64,000 nt of DNA, from NCBI RefSeq assembly GCF_900113185.1, contig NZ_FOZD01000002.1, forward strand, positions 1,054,001 to 1,118,000. Direction: 5' to 3'. Below the pieces are notes generated by a model that was given only the letters and a program-made list of their open reading frames with translations, made no database searches and was not told the DNA's origin. The stretch is from Agromyces sp. CF514. Lineage in GTDB: Bacteria > Actinomycetota > Actinomycetes > Actinomycetales > Microbacteriaceae. Shown piece after piece: positions 17,090-24,774 of the stretch. The translations under genes and the position numbers were made by a program. Numbering within the stretch: the stretch's first letter is position 1; each line of letters starts with the position of its first letter.

Positions 17090-17815
17090 TCAGGCTCCGG
17101 ATGCCGCGGCCGCGCGCTCGACGTCGGCGACCGCCTGCTCGACGCCGCCATGCCAGGGCGACCCGTGCCCGGGCAGCACCCATGCGGCCCCGAGGCCCGC
17201 GATGCGGTGCAGCGAGGCGAGCGCCTCGGCGGGATCGTCGGTGAACGGCGCCGGCTGCGGGCCGGTCGCGCCCGTCAGCACGTGCCGGGTCGTGAGGCCG
17301 TCTCCGACGAACACGGCGTCGACCGCGGGCACGTGGATCGCGATGCTGCCGGGGGAGTGGCCGGGCAGCCCGATCACCACGGGCGAGCCGGGCAGGTCGA
17401 GCACGTCGCCGTCGCGCACTGCGACGACCTCGGTGACCGGGGTCGTGCGCAGTCCGTTCTTGCGCATCGCGTACCAGAAGAACTTCGCCGTGGCCCCGAG
17501 CTTCATGTGGCCCCATTCGGGCTTGCTGGACTCCTCGCCGCGGGCGCGCGCGGCATCGGCCTCGTGCACGAACACGGGCACGCCGTGGTCGCGGCGCAGG
17601 CGTTCGGCGAACCCGATGTGGTCGCTGTCGCCGTGCGTGAGCACGACGCCGCGCACGTCGGCGAGCGAGCGGCCCATGGCCTCGAGCTCGGCGAGGAACT
17701 CCTTCCACTGGCCGGCGAGCCCGGCGTCGATCACCGTGACGCCCTCGGGCGTCTCGACGAGGTAGACGGCGACGATGTCGTTGCCGACGCGGTGCAGTGA
17801 GGGTGCGAGTCGCAT
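17090..17815 (-). CDS. MBL-fold metallo-hydrolase
   Basis: 241 residues, metallo-beta-lactamase fold: VIDAGLAGQW, LTHGDSDHIG (the HxHxDH motif reads HGDSDH, the first variable His being replaced by Asp), GLPGHSPGS with the next His ligand, FVGDGLTT with the bridging Asp, and LPGHGSPW with the last His. The GGAG site lies 6 bases before ATG 17815. It is divergent from the TetR gene at 17974, across an A/T-rich palindromic region, so it is probably that regulator's target. Substrate unknown. Confidence 0.85.
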   Translation of the reverse strand: MRLAPSLHRVGNDIVAVYLVETPEGVTVIDAGLAGQWKEFLAELEAMGRSLADVRGVVLTHGDSDHIGFAERLRRDHGVPVFVHEADAARARGEESSKPEWGHMKLGATAKFFWYAMRKNGLRTTPVTEVVAVRDGDVLDLPGSPVVIGLPGHSPGSIAIHVPAVDAVFVGDGLTTRHVLTGATGPQPAPFTDDPAEALASLHRIAGLGAAWVLPGHGSPWHGGVEQAVADVERAAAASGA

Positions 17816-17873
17816 GGGGTGCTCCGGTCTCGGTCTGTTCGGTCTCGGCGGCGGTCTGCCGTCCGGGGTGGCG

Positions 17874-17916
17874 ATGGCTACGATACATAGCTATGATGGC
17901 TAACGTCAATAGCCAT
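17874..17916. promoter_or_regulatory. Operator region between MBL and TetR genes
   Basis: ATGGCTA occurs at 17874 and 17896, its complement TAGCCAT at 17910, and the perfect palindrome CATAGCTATG lies at 17886-17895. ATGGCTA-N7-TAGCCAT (17896-17916) is a TetR-size operator. It differs from the leucine operator. Confidence 0.5.
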
Positions 17917-17932
17917 ATCGGACGGGATGTCG

Positions 17933-17956
17933 CGACGCGCCGGCATCCGCAGTGCA
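17933..17956. repeat. Intergenic GGATGTCGCGACGCGCC repeat copy
   Basis: GGATGTCGCGACGCGCC followed by GGCATCCGC forms an imperfect hairpin. The first 17 bases recur exactly at 34907. It lies in the leader of the second TetR gene. Confidence 0.5.
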
Positions 17957-17973
17957 TCACCGAAGGAGCCTCC

Positions 17974-18552
17974 ATGCCGACGCCCGACCGAACCTCCCTC
18001 GCCGCGATCGTCGAGGCCGGCCGCGATCTGCTCGAGCTCGGCGGAGTCGACGGCCTCACCATGCAGGCCGTCGCCACGCGGGTCGGGGTCCGTGCTCCGT
18101 CGCTCTACAAGCGCGTGAGCGGGCGCGATGCCCTCATCGCGCTTGTAGCCGACGCCACGCTCCGCGAACTCGGCGAAGAGGCCGATCTCGCCGCCGAGCG
18201 GGCGGGCGCCGACCCTCGGGCGCGCCTCGTCGCACTCGCGCATGCGCTGCGCGCGTTCGCACACCGCAGGCCCGTCGCGTTCCGCATCGTGTTCGCACCG
18301 GGCTCCGAACTCCACCTCGACGGCGAGACGTTGCGCGCGTCGAGCGTCGCCGTGCTGGATGCCGCGAGTGACCTCGCTGGCGAGGAGCACGCCCTCGACG
18401 CCGCGCGGACCTTCACGGCCTGGGCCAACGGCTTCGTGAGCATGGAGCTCGCGGGGGCGTTCCGCCTCGGCGGCGATGTGGACCGGGCGTTCGAGTTCGG
18501 CGTGGATGCGCTGGTCGCCGCCGTCGCGGCGCGAGCCTCCGCCGGGCGGTAG
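17974..18552 (+). CDS. TetR-family regulator (local, MBL-linked)
   Basis: 192 residues. TetR helix-turn-helix at residues ~8-52 (AAIVEAGRDLLELGGVDGLTMQAVATRVGVRAPSLYKRVSGRDAL), with a TetR_C_33-like C-terminal domain (WANGFVSMELAGAFRLGGDVDRAFEFGVDAL). GAAGGAG lies 5 bases before ATG 17974. It is probably self-regulated and controls the divergent MBL gene through 17874-17916. It sits between the two halves of the leucine cluster but has its own operator type. Confidence 0.87.
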   Translation: MPTPDRTSLAAIVEAGRDLLELGGVDGLTMQAVATRVGVRAPSLYKRVSGRDALIALVADATLRELGEEADLAAERAGADPRARLVALAHALRAFAHRRPVAFRIVFAPGSELHLDGETLRASSVAVLDAASDLAGEEHALDAARTFTAWANGFVSMELAGAFRLGGDVDRAFEFGVDALVAAVAARASAGR

Positions 18553-18596
18553 TCGCCGCGCCGCGCGGCCGGGCGCCCTGCGCGCTTGCGATTTCA

Positions 18597-18638
18597 GTTA
18601 GTGATCACTAACATCGATTCCAGTTAGTGCACGCTAAC
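18597..18638 (+). promoter_or_regulatory. Tandem TetR operators before the carboxylase alpha gene
   Basis: GTTAGTGATCACTAAC (18597-18612, perfect palindrome) and GTTAGTGCACGCTAAC (18623-18638, one mismatch) lie 26 bases apart centre to centre. Both match the site at 12880. Confidence 0.8.
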
Positions 18639-18684
18639 CGATTTCGCTCGGCGTGCATCCTGCAGAGAGGCAGACGACACGCAG

Positions 18685-20793
18685 ATGGGCATCCACTCGG
18701 GTACGCAGCCGGGCACGGCCGACGACGGCGCCCGCCCGTTCGAGCGCGTGCTCGTCGCCAACCGCGGCGAGATCGCCGTGCGGGTCATCCGCACGCTGCG
18801 CCGCCTCGGCATCCGCTCGATCGCCGTGTTCTCCGACGCCGACGCCGATGCCCCGCACGTGCGCCTCGCCGACGAGGCCGTGCGCATCGGGCCGGCACCG
18901 GCCGCGCAGAGCTATCTCGACCCCGCACGACTCGTGGCCGCCGCGCTCGAGTCGGGCGCGCAGGCCGTGCATCCCGGCTACGGGTTCCTCTCCGAGCACG
19001 CGGGGTTCGCCCAGGCGTGTCGAGACGCCGGCATCGTCTTCGTCGGCCCGGGCGATGAGGCGCTCGCCGTCATGGGCGACAAGATCCGCGCGAAGGCGCA
19101 CGTCGCGGCATCCGGCGTCCCGGTCGTGCCCGGCGTCTCCGACGCGGACCTCGACGGCGCCGCCCGCGACGATGCCGCCCTCCTCGCCGCCGGCGAGCGG
19201 ATCGGATTCCCGCTGCTCGTGAAGCCCTCGGCGGGCGGCGGCGGCAAGGGCATGCAGATCGCCCGCGACGCGTCCGAGCTCGCCGAGGCGATCCCGGCCG
19301 CCAGGCGAGTGGCCCGCACCTCGTTCGGCGACGACACGCTCCTGCTCGAGCGCCTCATCGAACGGCCGAGGCACATCGAGGTGCAGGTGCTCGCCGACGC
19401 CTTCGGGGCCGTCATCCACCTCGGCGAGCGCGAGTGCTCGTTGCAGCGCCGCCACCAGAAGGTCGTCGAGGAGGCGCCGTCGCCGCTCCTCGACGCGGAA
19501 ACGCGCGAGCGCATCGGCCGTGCGGCCTGCGACGCGGCCCGCAGCGTCGACTACCTGGGCGCCGGCACGGTCGAGTTTCTGGTCTCGGATGCCGCGCCCG
19601 ACGAGTTCTTCTTCATCGAGATGAACACCCGGCTGCAGGTCGAGCACCCCGTGACCGAGCTCGTCACGGGCGTCGACCTCGTCGAGCAGCAACTGCGCAT
19701 CGCCGCCGGGCAGCGGCTCGGCCTCGCCCAGCACGACGTGCGGCTCACGGGCCACGCGATCGAGGCGCGCGTCTACGCCGAGTCGCCAGAGCGAGGTTTC
19801 CTGCCCTCGACGGGCGAGCTGCTCGAGTGGCGGCCCGCGACCGGCGACGGCGTACGCGTCGACGCCGGCATCCGCACGGGGCAGGTCATCACCGCCGACT
19901 ACGACCCCATGCTCGCGAAGGTGATCGCGTTCGGCGCCGACCGTGCAGAGGCGCTCGACCGGCTCGACGCGGCGCTCGCCGAGACCGTCGTGCTGGGCGT
20001 CGACACGAACCTCTCGTTCGTGCGGCGGCTGATCGCCGAGCCCGAGGTGCGCGCGGGCGCCCTCGACACGAACCTCATCGGGCGGATGCCGCCCGCCGCC
20101 GCCGAGCCGCCGAGCCCCGAGCAGCTGGCCGCCGCGGCATCCGCCGTGCTCGCCCGCGCAGCGGGCGCCGCCGACCGCGCGCGCCGCACGCAGGGTGCCG
20201 ACGGCCCGGCCGCCTGGACGGATGCCTCGGGCTGGCGCGTGGGCGCCCACCGCACCCCGGCCGTGCTCCTCGCCCCGCGTGACGACCCCGATGCCGTCGT
20301 GGTCGCCACCCCCTCCGCTCCCTCCGCCCCCCATGCCGAGCCGGTCGTGCGCATCGCCGCCGACGGCACGGTCTGGGTGCACGACCTCGGGGGCACGACC
20401 GCGTTCCTCCAGGTCGATCGCCGTGCCCGCGCGGAGGCCCGTCGCGCACTCGCCGTGCGGGGCGGCGTGGCGCTGAGCCCCGACCTGCGCGCGCCCATGC
20501 CCGGCACCGTCACGGCCGTCTTCGTCGCCGACGGCGACCCGGTCGACGCCGGCGACCCGATCATCGCGATCGAGGCCATGAAGATGGAGCACCGCATCAC
20601 CGCCACCGCGGCCGGAACCGTGCGTCTCGCGGCATCCGTCGGCGACCTGGTCTCGCGCGACCAGCCGGTCGCGCGCATCGAGCCCGCACCTACCGAACCT
20701 GCGAGCGACACCATCGACGCAGCATCCGCACCCGCATCCGATCTCCCCGAGACCCGGGAAGCACACGAACAGGAGCCAACGCATGCAGTATGA
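18685..20793 (+). CDS. accA1: Methylcrotonoyl-CoA carboxylase alpha (biotin carboxylase/carrier) subunit
   Basis: 702 residues. Biotin carboxylase domain (residues ~18-465): RVLVANRGEIAVRVIRTLRRLGI, HPGYGFLSE, ATP-binding KPSAGGGGKGM and FIEMNTRLQVEHPVTE. After a variable region, a C-terminal biotinyl domain has EAMKMEH with Lys633. ATG 18685 gives about 18 residues before the conserved domain; the site before it is weak. It carboxylates biotin with ATP and bicarbonate and supplies the beta subunit encoded at 12970. The gene overlaps the acyl-CoA dehydrogenase start by 11 bases. Confidence 0.92.
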   Translation: MGIHSGTQPGTADDGARPFERVLVANRGEIAVRVIRTLRRLGIRSIAVFSDADADAPHVRLADEAVRIGPAPAAQSYLDPARLVAAALESGAQAVHPGYGFLSEHAGFAQACRDAGIVFVGPGDEALAVMGDKIRAKAHVAASGVPVVPGVSDADLDGAARDDAALLAAGERIGFPLLVKPSAGGGGKGMQIARDASELAEAIPAARRVARTSFGDDTLLLERLIERPRHIEVQVLADAFGAVIHLGERECSLQRRHQKVVEEAPSPLLDAETRERIGRAACDAARSVDYLGAGTVEFLVSDAAPDEFFFIEMNTRLQVEHPVTELVTGVDLVEQQLRIAAGQRLGLAQHDVRLTGHAIEARVYAESPERGFLPSTGELLEWRPATGDGVRVDAGIRTGQVITADYDPMLAKVIAFGADRAEALDRLDAALAETVVLGVDTNLSFVRRLIAEPEVRAGALDTNLIGRMPPAAAEPPSPEQLAAAASAVLARAAGAADRARRTQGADGPAAWTDASGWRVGAHRTPAVLLAPRDDPDAVVVATPSAPSAPHAEPVVRIAADGTVWVHDLGGTTAFLQVDRRARAEARRALAVRGGVALSPDLRAPMPGTVTAVFVADGDPVDAGDPIIAIEAMKMEHRITATAAGTVRLAASVGDLVSRDQPVARIEPAPTEPASDTIDAASAPASDLPETREAHEQEPTHAV

Positions 20794-21970
20794 CCTCACC
20801 GACGAGGAGCAGCGCCTCTCCGACGACGTCGCCGACTTCGCCGACCGCGTCGTCGCCCCGGCCGCATACGAGTACGACACGCAGCGCCGCCTGCCGATGG
20901 AGATCATCGCGCAGATGGGCGACATGGGCCTGTTCGGGCTGCCGTTCCCGAAGGAGGTCGGCGGGCAGGGCAAGACGTACTTCCAGCTGTGCCTCGCCGT
21001 CGAGGCGCTCGGCCGGGTCGACCAGTCGATCGGCGTCACGCTCGAGGCGGGCGTCGGGCTCGGCGTCATGCCGGTCTACCGGCACGGCACGTCCGAGCAG
21101 CAGGCCGAGTACCTGCCCGATCTCGTCACGGGGCGGGCGCTCGCCGGGTTCGGCCTGACCGAGGCCGGGGCGGGCAGCGATGCCGGCGCCACGGCGACCA
21201 CGGCCGATCTCGTCGGCGACCAGTGGGTCATCAACGGATCGAAGCAGTTCATCACCAACTCGGGTACGCCCATCACGCGCTTCGTGACGATCACCGCCGT
21301 GACGGGGCAGCGTGTGGGCGCCCGCGGCGAGCTCAAGCCCGAGCTCTCGACGATCATCGTGCCGAACGACACCCCGGGCTTCACGGTCGAGCCGGGCTAC
21401 GACAAGGTCGGCTGGCACACCTCCGACACGCACCCCCTCACGCTGCGCGATGTGCGCGTGCCCGCGTCGAACCTGCTCGGCGAGCGGGGCCGCGGCTACG
21501 CGAACTTCCTGCGCACGCTCAACGAGGGTCGCGTCGCGTTCGCGGCGCTCGCGACGGGCGCCGCCCAGGGCTGCCTCGAAGAGGCCATGCGCTACGCGAA
21601 CGAGCGTCGCGTGTTCGGCACGAGCATCGGCTCGAACCAGCACATCGCGTTCAAGATCGCGCGCATGCAGGCCCGTGTGCACCAGGCGCGGCTCGCCTGG
21701 CACGACGCGGCGCGCAAGCTCGATGCGGGCAAGCCCTTCACACTGGAGGCATCCATCGCCAAGATGGTGTGCGGGGAGGCGGCCATGGACAACGCACGCG
21801 ACGCGACGCAGATCTTCGGCGGCTACGGCTTCATGAACGAGAACGCCGTGGCCCGCCACTACCGCGACTCGAAGATCCTCGAGATCGGCGAGGGCACCAC
21901 CGAGGTGCAGCTCATGATCATCACGCGCGAGCTCGGCATCGGCGCCGAGCAGCTCGTGCCGACCGCATAG
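20783..21970 (+). CDS. fadE19: Acyl-CoA dehydrogenase (isovaleryl-CoA dehydrogenase-like)
   Basis: 395 residues: N-terminal helical domain, middle domain with GFGLTEAGAGSDAGATATTA and WVINGSKQFITNSG, C-terminal domain with RRVFGTSIGSNQHIAFKIA, and LEIGEGTTEVQ where Glu370 is the probable catalytic base. FAD enzyme. Its place between the carboxylase and MaoC genes favours oxidation of isovaleryl-CoA (or another branched acyl-CoA) to the 2,3-enoyl-CoA. AGGAG lies 7 bases before ATG. The symbol follows the M. tuberculosis cluster order. Confidence 0.9.
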   Translation: MQYDLTDEEQRLSDDVADFADRVVAPAAYEYDTQRRLPMEIIAQMGDMGLFGLPFPKEVGGQGKTYFQLCLAVEALGRVDQSIGVTLEAGVGLGVMPVYRHGTSEQQAEYLPDLVTGRALAGFGLTEAGAGSDAGATATTADLVGDQWVINGSKQFITNSGTPITRFVTITAVTGQRVGARGELKPELSTIIVPNDTPGFTVEPGYDKVGWHTSDTHPLTLRDVRVPASNLLGERGRGYANFLRTLNEGRVAFAALATGAAQGCLEEAMRYANERRVFGTSIGSNQHIAFKIARMQARVHQARLAWHDAARKLDAGKPFTLEASIAKMVCGEAAMDNARDATQIFGGYGFMNENAVARHYRDSKILEIGEGTTEVQLMIITRELGIGAEQLVPTA

Positions 21971-21979
21971 GAGCACACG

Positions 21980-22564
21980 ATGACGGATGCCGCGAGGGAC
22001 GCCGTGCCGACGCCCGGGCCCGGACAGGGCGGCGGCGACCGGCCGGAGCTGCGCGAGGTCGTGCAGCGCGGGCTCTGGTTCGAGGAGTTCGAGGAGGGCG
22101 TGCGCTACCTGCACCGCCCGGGCCGCACGGTGACCGAGGCCGACAACGTGCTCTTCACGACGCTCACGATGAACCCGCAGCCGCTGCACCTCGACGCGGC
22201 GTTCGCGGCGACGCAGCCGTTCGGCCGCATCCTCGTGAACTCGCTCTTCACCCTCTCGACGCTGGTCGGGCAGTCGGTCGGGCAGCTCACGCTCGGTACG
22301 CTCGTGGCCAACCTCGGGTTCGGCGAGGTCGCGTTCCCGCATCCGGTGTTCGTGGGCGACACGCTCTCGGGCGAGTCCGTGGTGGTGTCCAAGCGCCTCT
22401 CGTCGTCCAGGCCGGGCGAGGGCGTCGTCGTACTCGCGCACACCGCGCGCAACCAGCACGGCGTCGTGGTCGCGACGGCATCGCGCACGATGCTCGTGCA
22501 CACACGTGCGGCGGGCGAGCTCGCGGCGACCGGCCCGGCGGCGACCGAGGGGGCGAACGGATGA
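21980..22564 (+). CDS. MaoC-family (R)-specific enoyl-CoA hydratase
   Basis: 194 residues, MaoC/hotdog fold: [28 protein letters not shown] carries the hydratase Asp and His region, followed by [13 protein letters not shown] and HPVFVGDTL. It corresponds to Rv2499c in the mycobacterial cluster. Expected reaction: hydration of 3-methylglutaconyl-CoA to (R)-3-hydroxy-3-methylglutaryl-CoA. It starts 9 bases after the dehydrogenase stop and overlaps citE by ATGA. Confidence 0.87.
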   Translation: MTDAARDAVPTPGPGQGGGDRPELREVVQRGLWFEEFEEGVRYLHRPGRTVTEADNVLFTTLTMNPQPLHLDAAFAATQPFGRILVNSLFTLSTLVGQSVGQLTLGTLVANLGFGEVAFPHPVFVGDTLSGESVVVSKRLSSSRPGEGVVVLAHTARNQHGVVVATASRTMLVHTRAAGELAATGPAATEGANG

Positions 22565-23400
22565 CCCGGCCGCCCTTCCGGTTCGGGCCGGCGCTGCTCT
22601 TCTGCCCGGGCGACCGCCCCGACCGCTTCGCGAAGGCCTTCGAGCGCGCCGACGCCGTGATCCTCGACCTCGAGGATGCGGTGGCCCCTGCGGCGAGGGA
22701 CGATGCGCGGCGCGCGGTCGCGGCATCCGACCTCGATCCCGAACGCGTGATCGTGCGCGTGAACCCGGCTTCGAGCGATGCATTCGCGGCCGATCTCGCC
22801 ATGCTCGCCGACACCGGGTACCGCACGGTCATGCTCGCCAAGTGCGAGGGCACCGCCGACCTCGTCGAGCTCGAGCCGTTCGAGGTGATCGCGCTGTGCG
22901 AGACGGCCCGCGGCGTGCTCGCGGCCGAGGCCGTCGCCGCCCTGCCGAACGTGTCGGCGCTCATGTGGGGTGCCGAAGACCTCGTCGCCTCGCTCGGAGG
23001 CTCGTCGAGCAGGCATGACGACGGGGGTCGTCGAGGCGAGTATCGAGGCGTGCCCGCCTACGCCCGTGCGCACGTGCAGCTCGCGGCCGCCGCGCACGGC
23101 GCTGCCGCGATCGATGCCGTCCACCTCGACATCGCCGACCTCGAGGGCCTCGGCGAAGAGGCCCGCGACGCCGCCGCGCTCGGGTTCGCGGCCACCGCAT
23201 GCATCCACCCGTCGCAGGTCGAGGTCGTCAGAGAGGCGTACCGTCCGGGCGCCGAGCAGCTCGAGTGGGCTCGTGCGGTGCTCGCCGCCGGGAGCGGCGA
23301 GCAGGGGGTCTTCGCGTTCCGCGGAACCATGGTCGACGAGCCGGTGCTGCGCCAGGCGGAGGCCGTCGTGCGCCGCGCCGCGGCCGCCTCCGGAAGCTGA
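22561..23400 (+). CDS. citE: CitE-like beta-hydroxyacyl-CoA lyase
   Basis: 279 residues, HpcH/HpaI/CitE TIM barrel: [30 protein letters not shown] at the N-terminus, [24 protein letters not shown] (metal-binding Glu), [13 protein letters not shown] and [10 protein letters not shown]. Context matches Rv2498c, a lyase of (R)-HMG-CoA and citramalyl-CoA, so it probably releases acetoacetate and acetyl-CoA at the end of leucine breakdown. It is not a citrate lyase subunit: no alpha or gamma subunit gene is nearby. ATGA-coupled to the MaoC gene and last in the operon. Confidence 0.9.
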   Translation: MTRPPFRFGPALLFCPGDRPDRFAKAFERADAVILDLEDAVAPAARDDARRAVAASDLDPERVIVRVNPASSDAFAADLAMLADTGYRTVMLAKCEGTADLVELEPFEVIALCETARGVLAAEAVAALPNVSALMWGAEDLVASLGGSSSRHDDGGRRGEYRGVPAYARAHVQLAAAAHGAAAIDAVHLDIADLEGLGEEARDAAALGFAATACIHPSQVEVVREAYRPGAEQLEWARAVLAAGSGEQGVFAFRGTMVDEPVLRQAEAVVRRAAAASGS

Positions 23401-23569
23401 CGCGGCATCCGATCCGATCGGGGTCGGGCTCCGAATCATACGTACGGAGGCATCGCATGTCATCCGTTCGGGGGACTCGCCGAAACGATTGGGTAACGGT
23501 TCACCCGAAGTTCCCCGGAAACACGCGGAAGTCAACGTATTCTCATTTCAATCCTGGGGAGGAGGAGAA
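23401..23569 (+). promoter_or_regulatory. Leader and promoter region of the aldo/keto reductase gene
   Basis: No gene is seen. A TATTCT -10 candidate lies at 23538-23543, and a dyad GGGTAAC-G-GTT-C-ACCC at 23491-23506 could be an operator. GGGGAGGAGGAGAA (23557-23569) is an unusually strong ribosome binding site for the GTG start. Confidence 0.4.
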
Positions 23570-24682
23570 GTGGCGAGACGGCACTTGGCAGGGGGGCGCG
23601 ACACGCACCGTGGATCCGATCACGGCGCAGCGGTCGCGACCGCGGAACGCGATGCATTCCAGCACGCGGATGCGAGCGGCACGGCGCTCATCGACGAGCC
23701 CCGCACGCCCGCGCACCGCGCGGAGGTCGTGTCGAGCAACACGTTCTCCGGGCCCATCTACGTTCCGCTCCGAGCGCGGCTTGGCGACACCGACATGAGC
23801 GTGCACCGGCTCGCGATCGGGGGCAGCACGTTCGGCTGGACCCTCGGCTCCGAAGACGCGTTCGCAGTGCTCGACCGGTTCGCCGGAACCGGCGGCGACC
23901 TCGTCGACACGGCCGACAGCTACGCAGCCGGCCGCAGCGAGTCGATCATCGGCGCGTGGATGGCCTCGCGCGGCTCGCGCGACCGCATGCACGTCATGAC
24001 CAAGGTCGGCCGCAACCAGGACCTCCCGGGGCTCGCTCCCGTGACCATCCGCGCCGCGGTCGACGCGAGCCTGCAGCGGCTCGGCACCGACCGCATCGAC
24101 GTGCTGTTCCTCCACGGTGAGGACACCGACATCCCGCTCGAGGAGTCCCTCGGAGCGGTCGGCGCCCTCGTCGACGCGGGCAAGGTGCGCGCCGTCGGCG
24201 CGAGCGACTTCGGACCGGAGCGCCTCATCGAGGCGCGGGTGCTCGCCGCGAACGGGCTTCCCAGGTTCCAGGCGCTCACCACGCGGTACAGCCTCATGGA
24301 ACGCCGTGGATTCGAGGGCGCGACCGAGCTCGTCGCGCACGCGCAGGGGCTCGCGGTCATGCCGTACTTCGCGCTCGCGAACGGGTTCCTCGCCGGAGGC
24401 ATCCGTCGCCGAAGCGACGTCCGTCACGACGCACGAGGCGAGCGCGCGGCCGCGCACCTCGGCAGGCGCGGACAGCGCGTGCTCGCCGCCCTCGACCAGA
24501 TCGCCGACGTCCACGGTGTCGCACCCGCGACGATCGCACTGGCCTGGCTCCTCGCGAAGCCCGGCGTGGTCGCACCCGTCGTGAGCGCGACGACCGCCGA
24601 TCAGGTCGACGCGCTCATCGCCGCGGCATCCGTCGAACTGCACCGTTCCGAACTCGTCGAACTCGACCGCGCCTCGCACTGA
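23570..24682 (+). CDS. Aldo/keto reductase with N-terminal extension
   Basis: 370 residues. The aldo/keto reductase tetrad is visible: VDTADSY (Asp, Tyr), MTKVGRN (Lys) and LFLHGEDTD (His); the barrel starts about residue 65 (RLGDTDMSVHRLAIGGSTFGW). The first ~60 residues are polar and have no family match; I keep GTG 23570 because the GGAGGAGGAGAA site sits directly before it. NAD(P)H-dependent carbonyl reduction in the cytosol, substrate unknown. The stop lies in a tandem 15-bp duplication. Confidence 0.82.
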   Translation: MARRHLAGGRDTHRGSDHGAAVATAERDAFQHADASGTALIDEPRTPAHRAEVVSSNTFSGPIYVPLRARLGDTDMSVHRLAIGGSTFGWTLGSEDAFAVLDRFAGTGGDLVDTADSYAAGRSESIIGAWMASRGSRDRMHVMTKVGRNQDLPGLAPVTIRAAVDASLQRLGTDRIDVLFLHGEDTDIPLEESLGAVGALVDAGKVRAVGASDFGPERLIEARVLAANGLPRFQALTTRYSLMERRGFEGATELVAHAQGLAVMPYFALANGFLAGGIRRRSDVRHDARGERAAAHLGRRGQRVLAALDQIADVHGVAPATIALAWLLAKPGVVAPVVSATTADQVDALIAAASVELHRSELVELDRASH

Positions 24683-24708
24683 CGGGCCTCGCACTGACGG
24701 GCCTCGCG
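24671..24708. repeat. Tandem 15-bp duplication spanning the aldo/keto reductase stop
   Basis: GCCTCGCACTGACGG occurs at 24671-24685 and 24686-24700, and a partial copy follows at 24701-24708. The TGA stop at 24680 is repeated. Confidence 0.85.
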
Positions 24709-24761
24709 CACGTCGGCAGGCGGTCGGCGCGGGTCGCCGAGCGAATGGACACATGGTGGCC

Positions 24762-24767
24762 TAGGCT
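24762..24767 (+). promoter_or_regulatory. -10 box TAGGCT, 7 bases before ATG 24775
   Basis: Predicted leaderless promoter of the M16 peptidase gene; no Shine-Dalgarno sequence between box and ATG. Confidence 0.55.
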
Positions 24768-24774
24768 GGAACGG

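Noticed and set aside
17896-17902. GCTAAC in the MBL/TetR region as another leucine operator
   Set aside because: Lacks the GTTAGTG/CACTAAC arms; it belongs to the distinct ATGGCTA palindrome.
23517-23541. ECF-sigma promoter (GGAAAC...CGTATT) before the aldo/keto reductase
   Set aside because: The spacer is about 13 bases, shorter than the usual 15-17.
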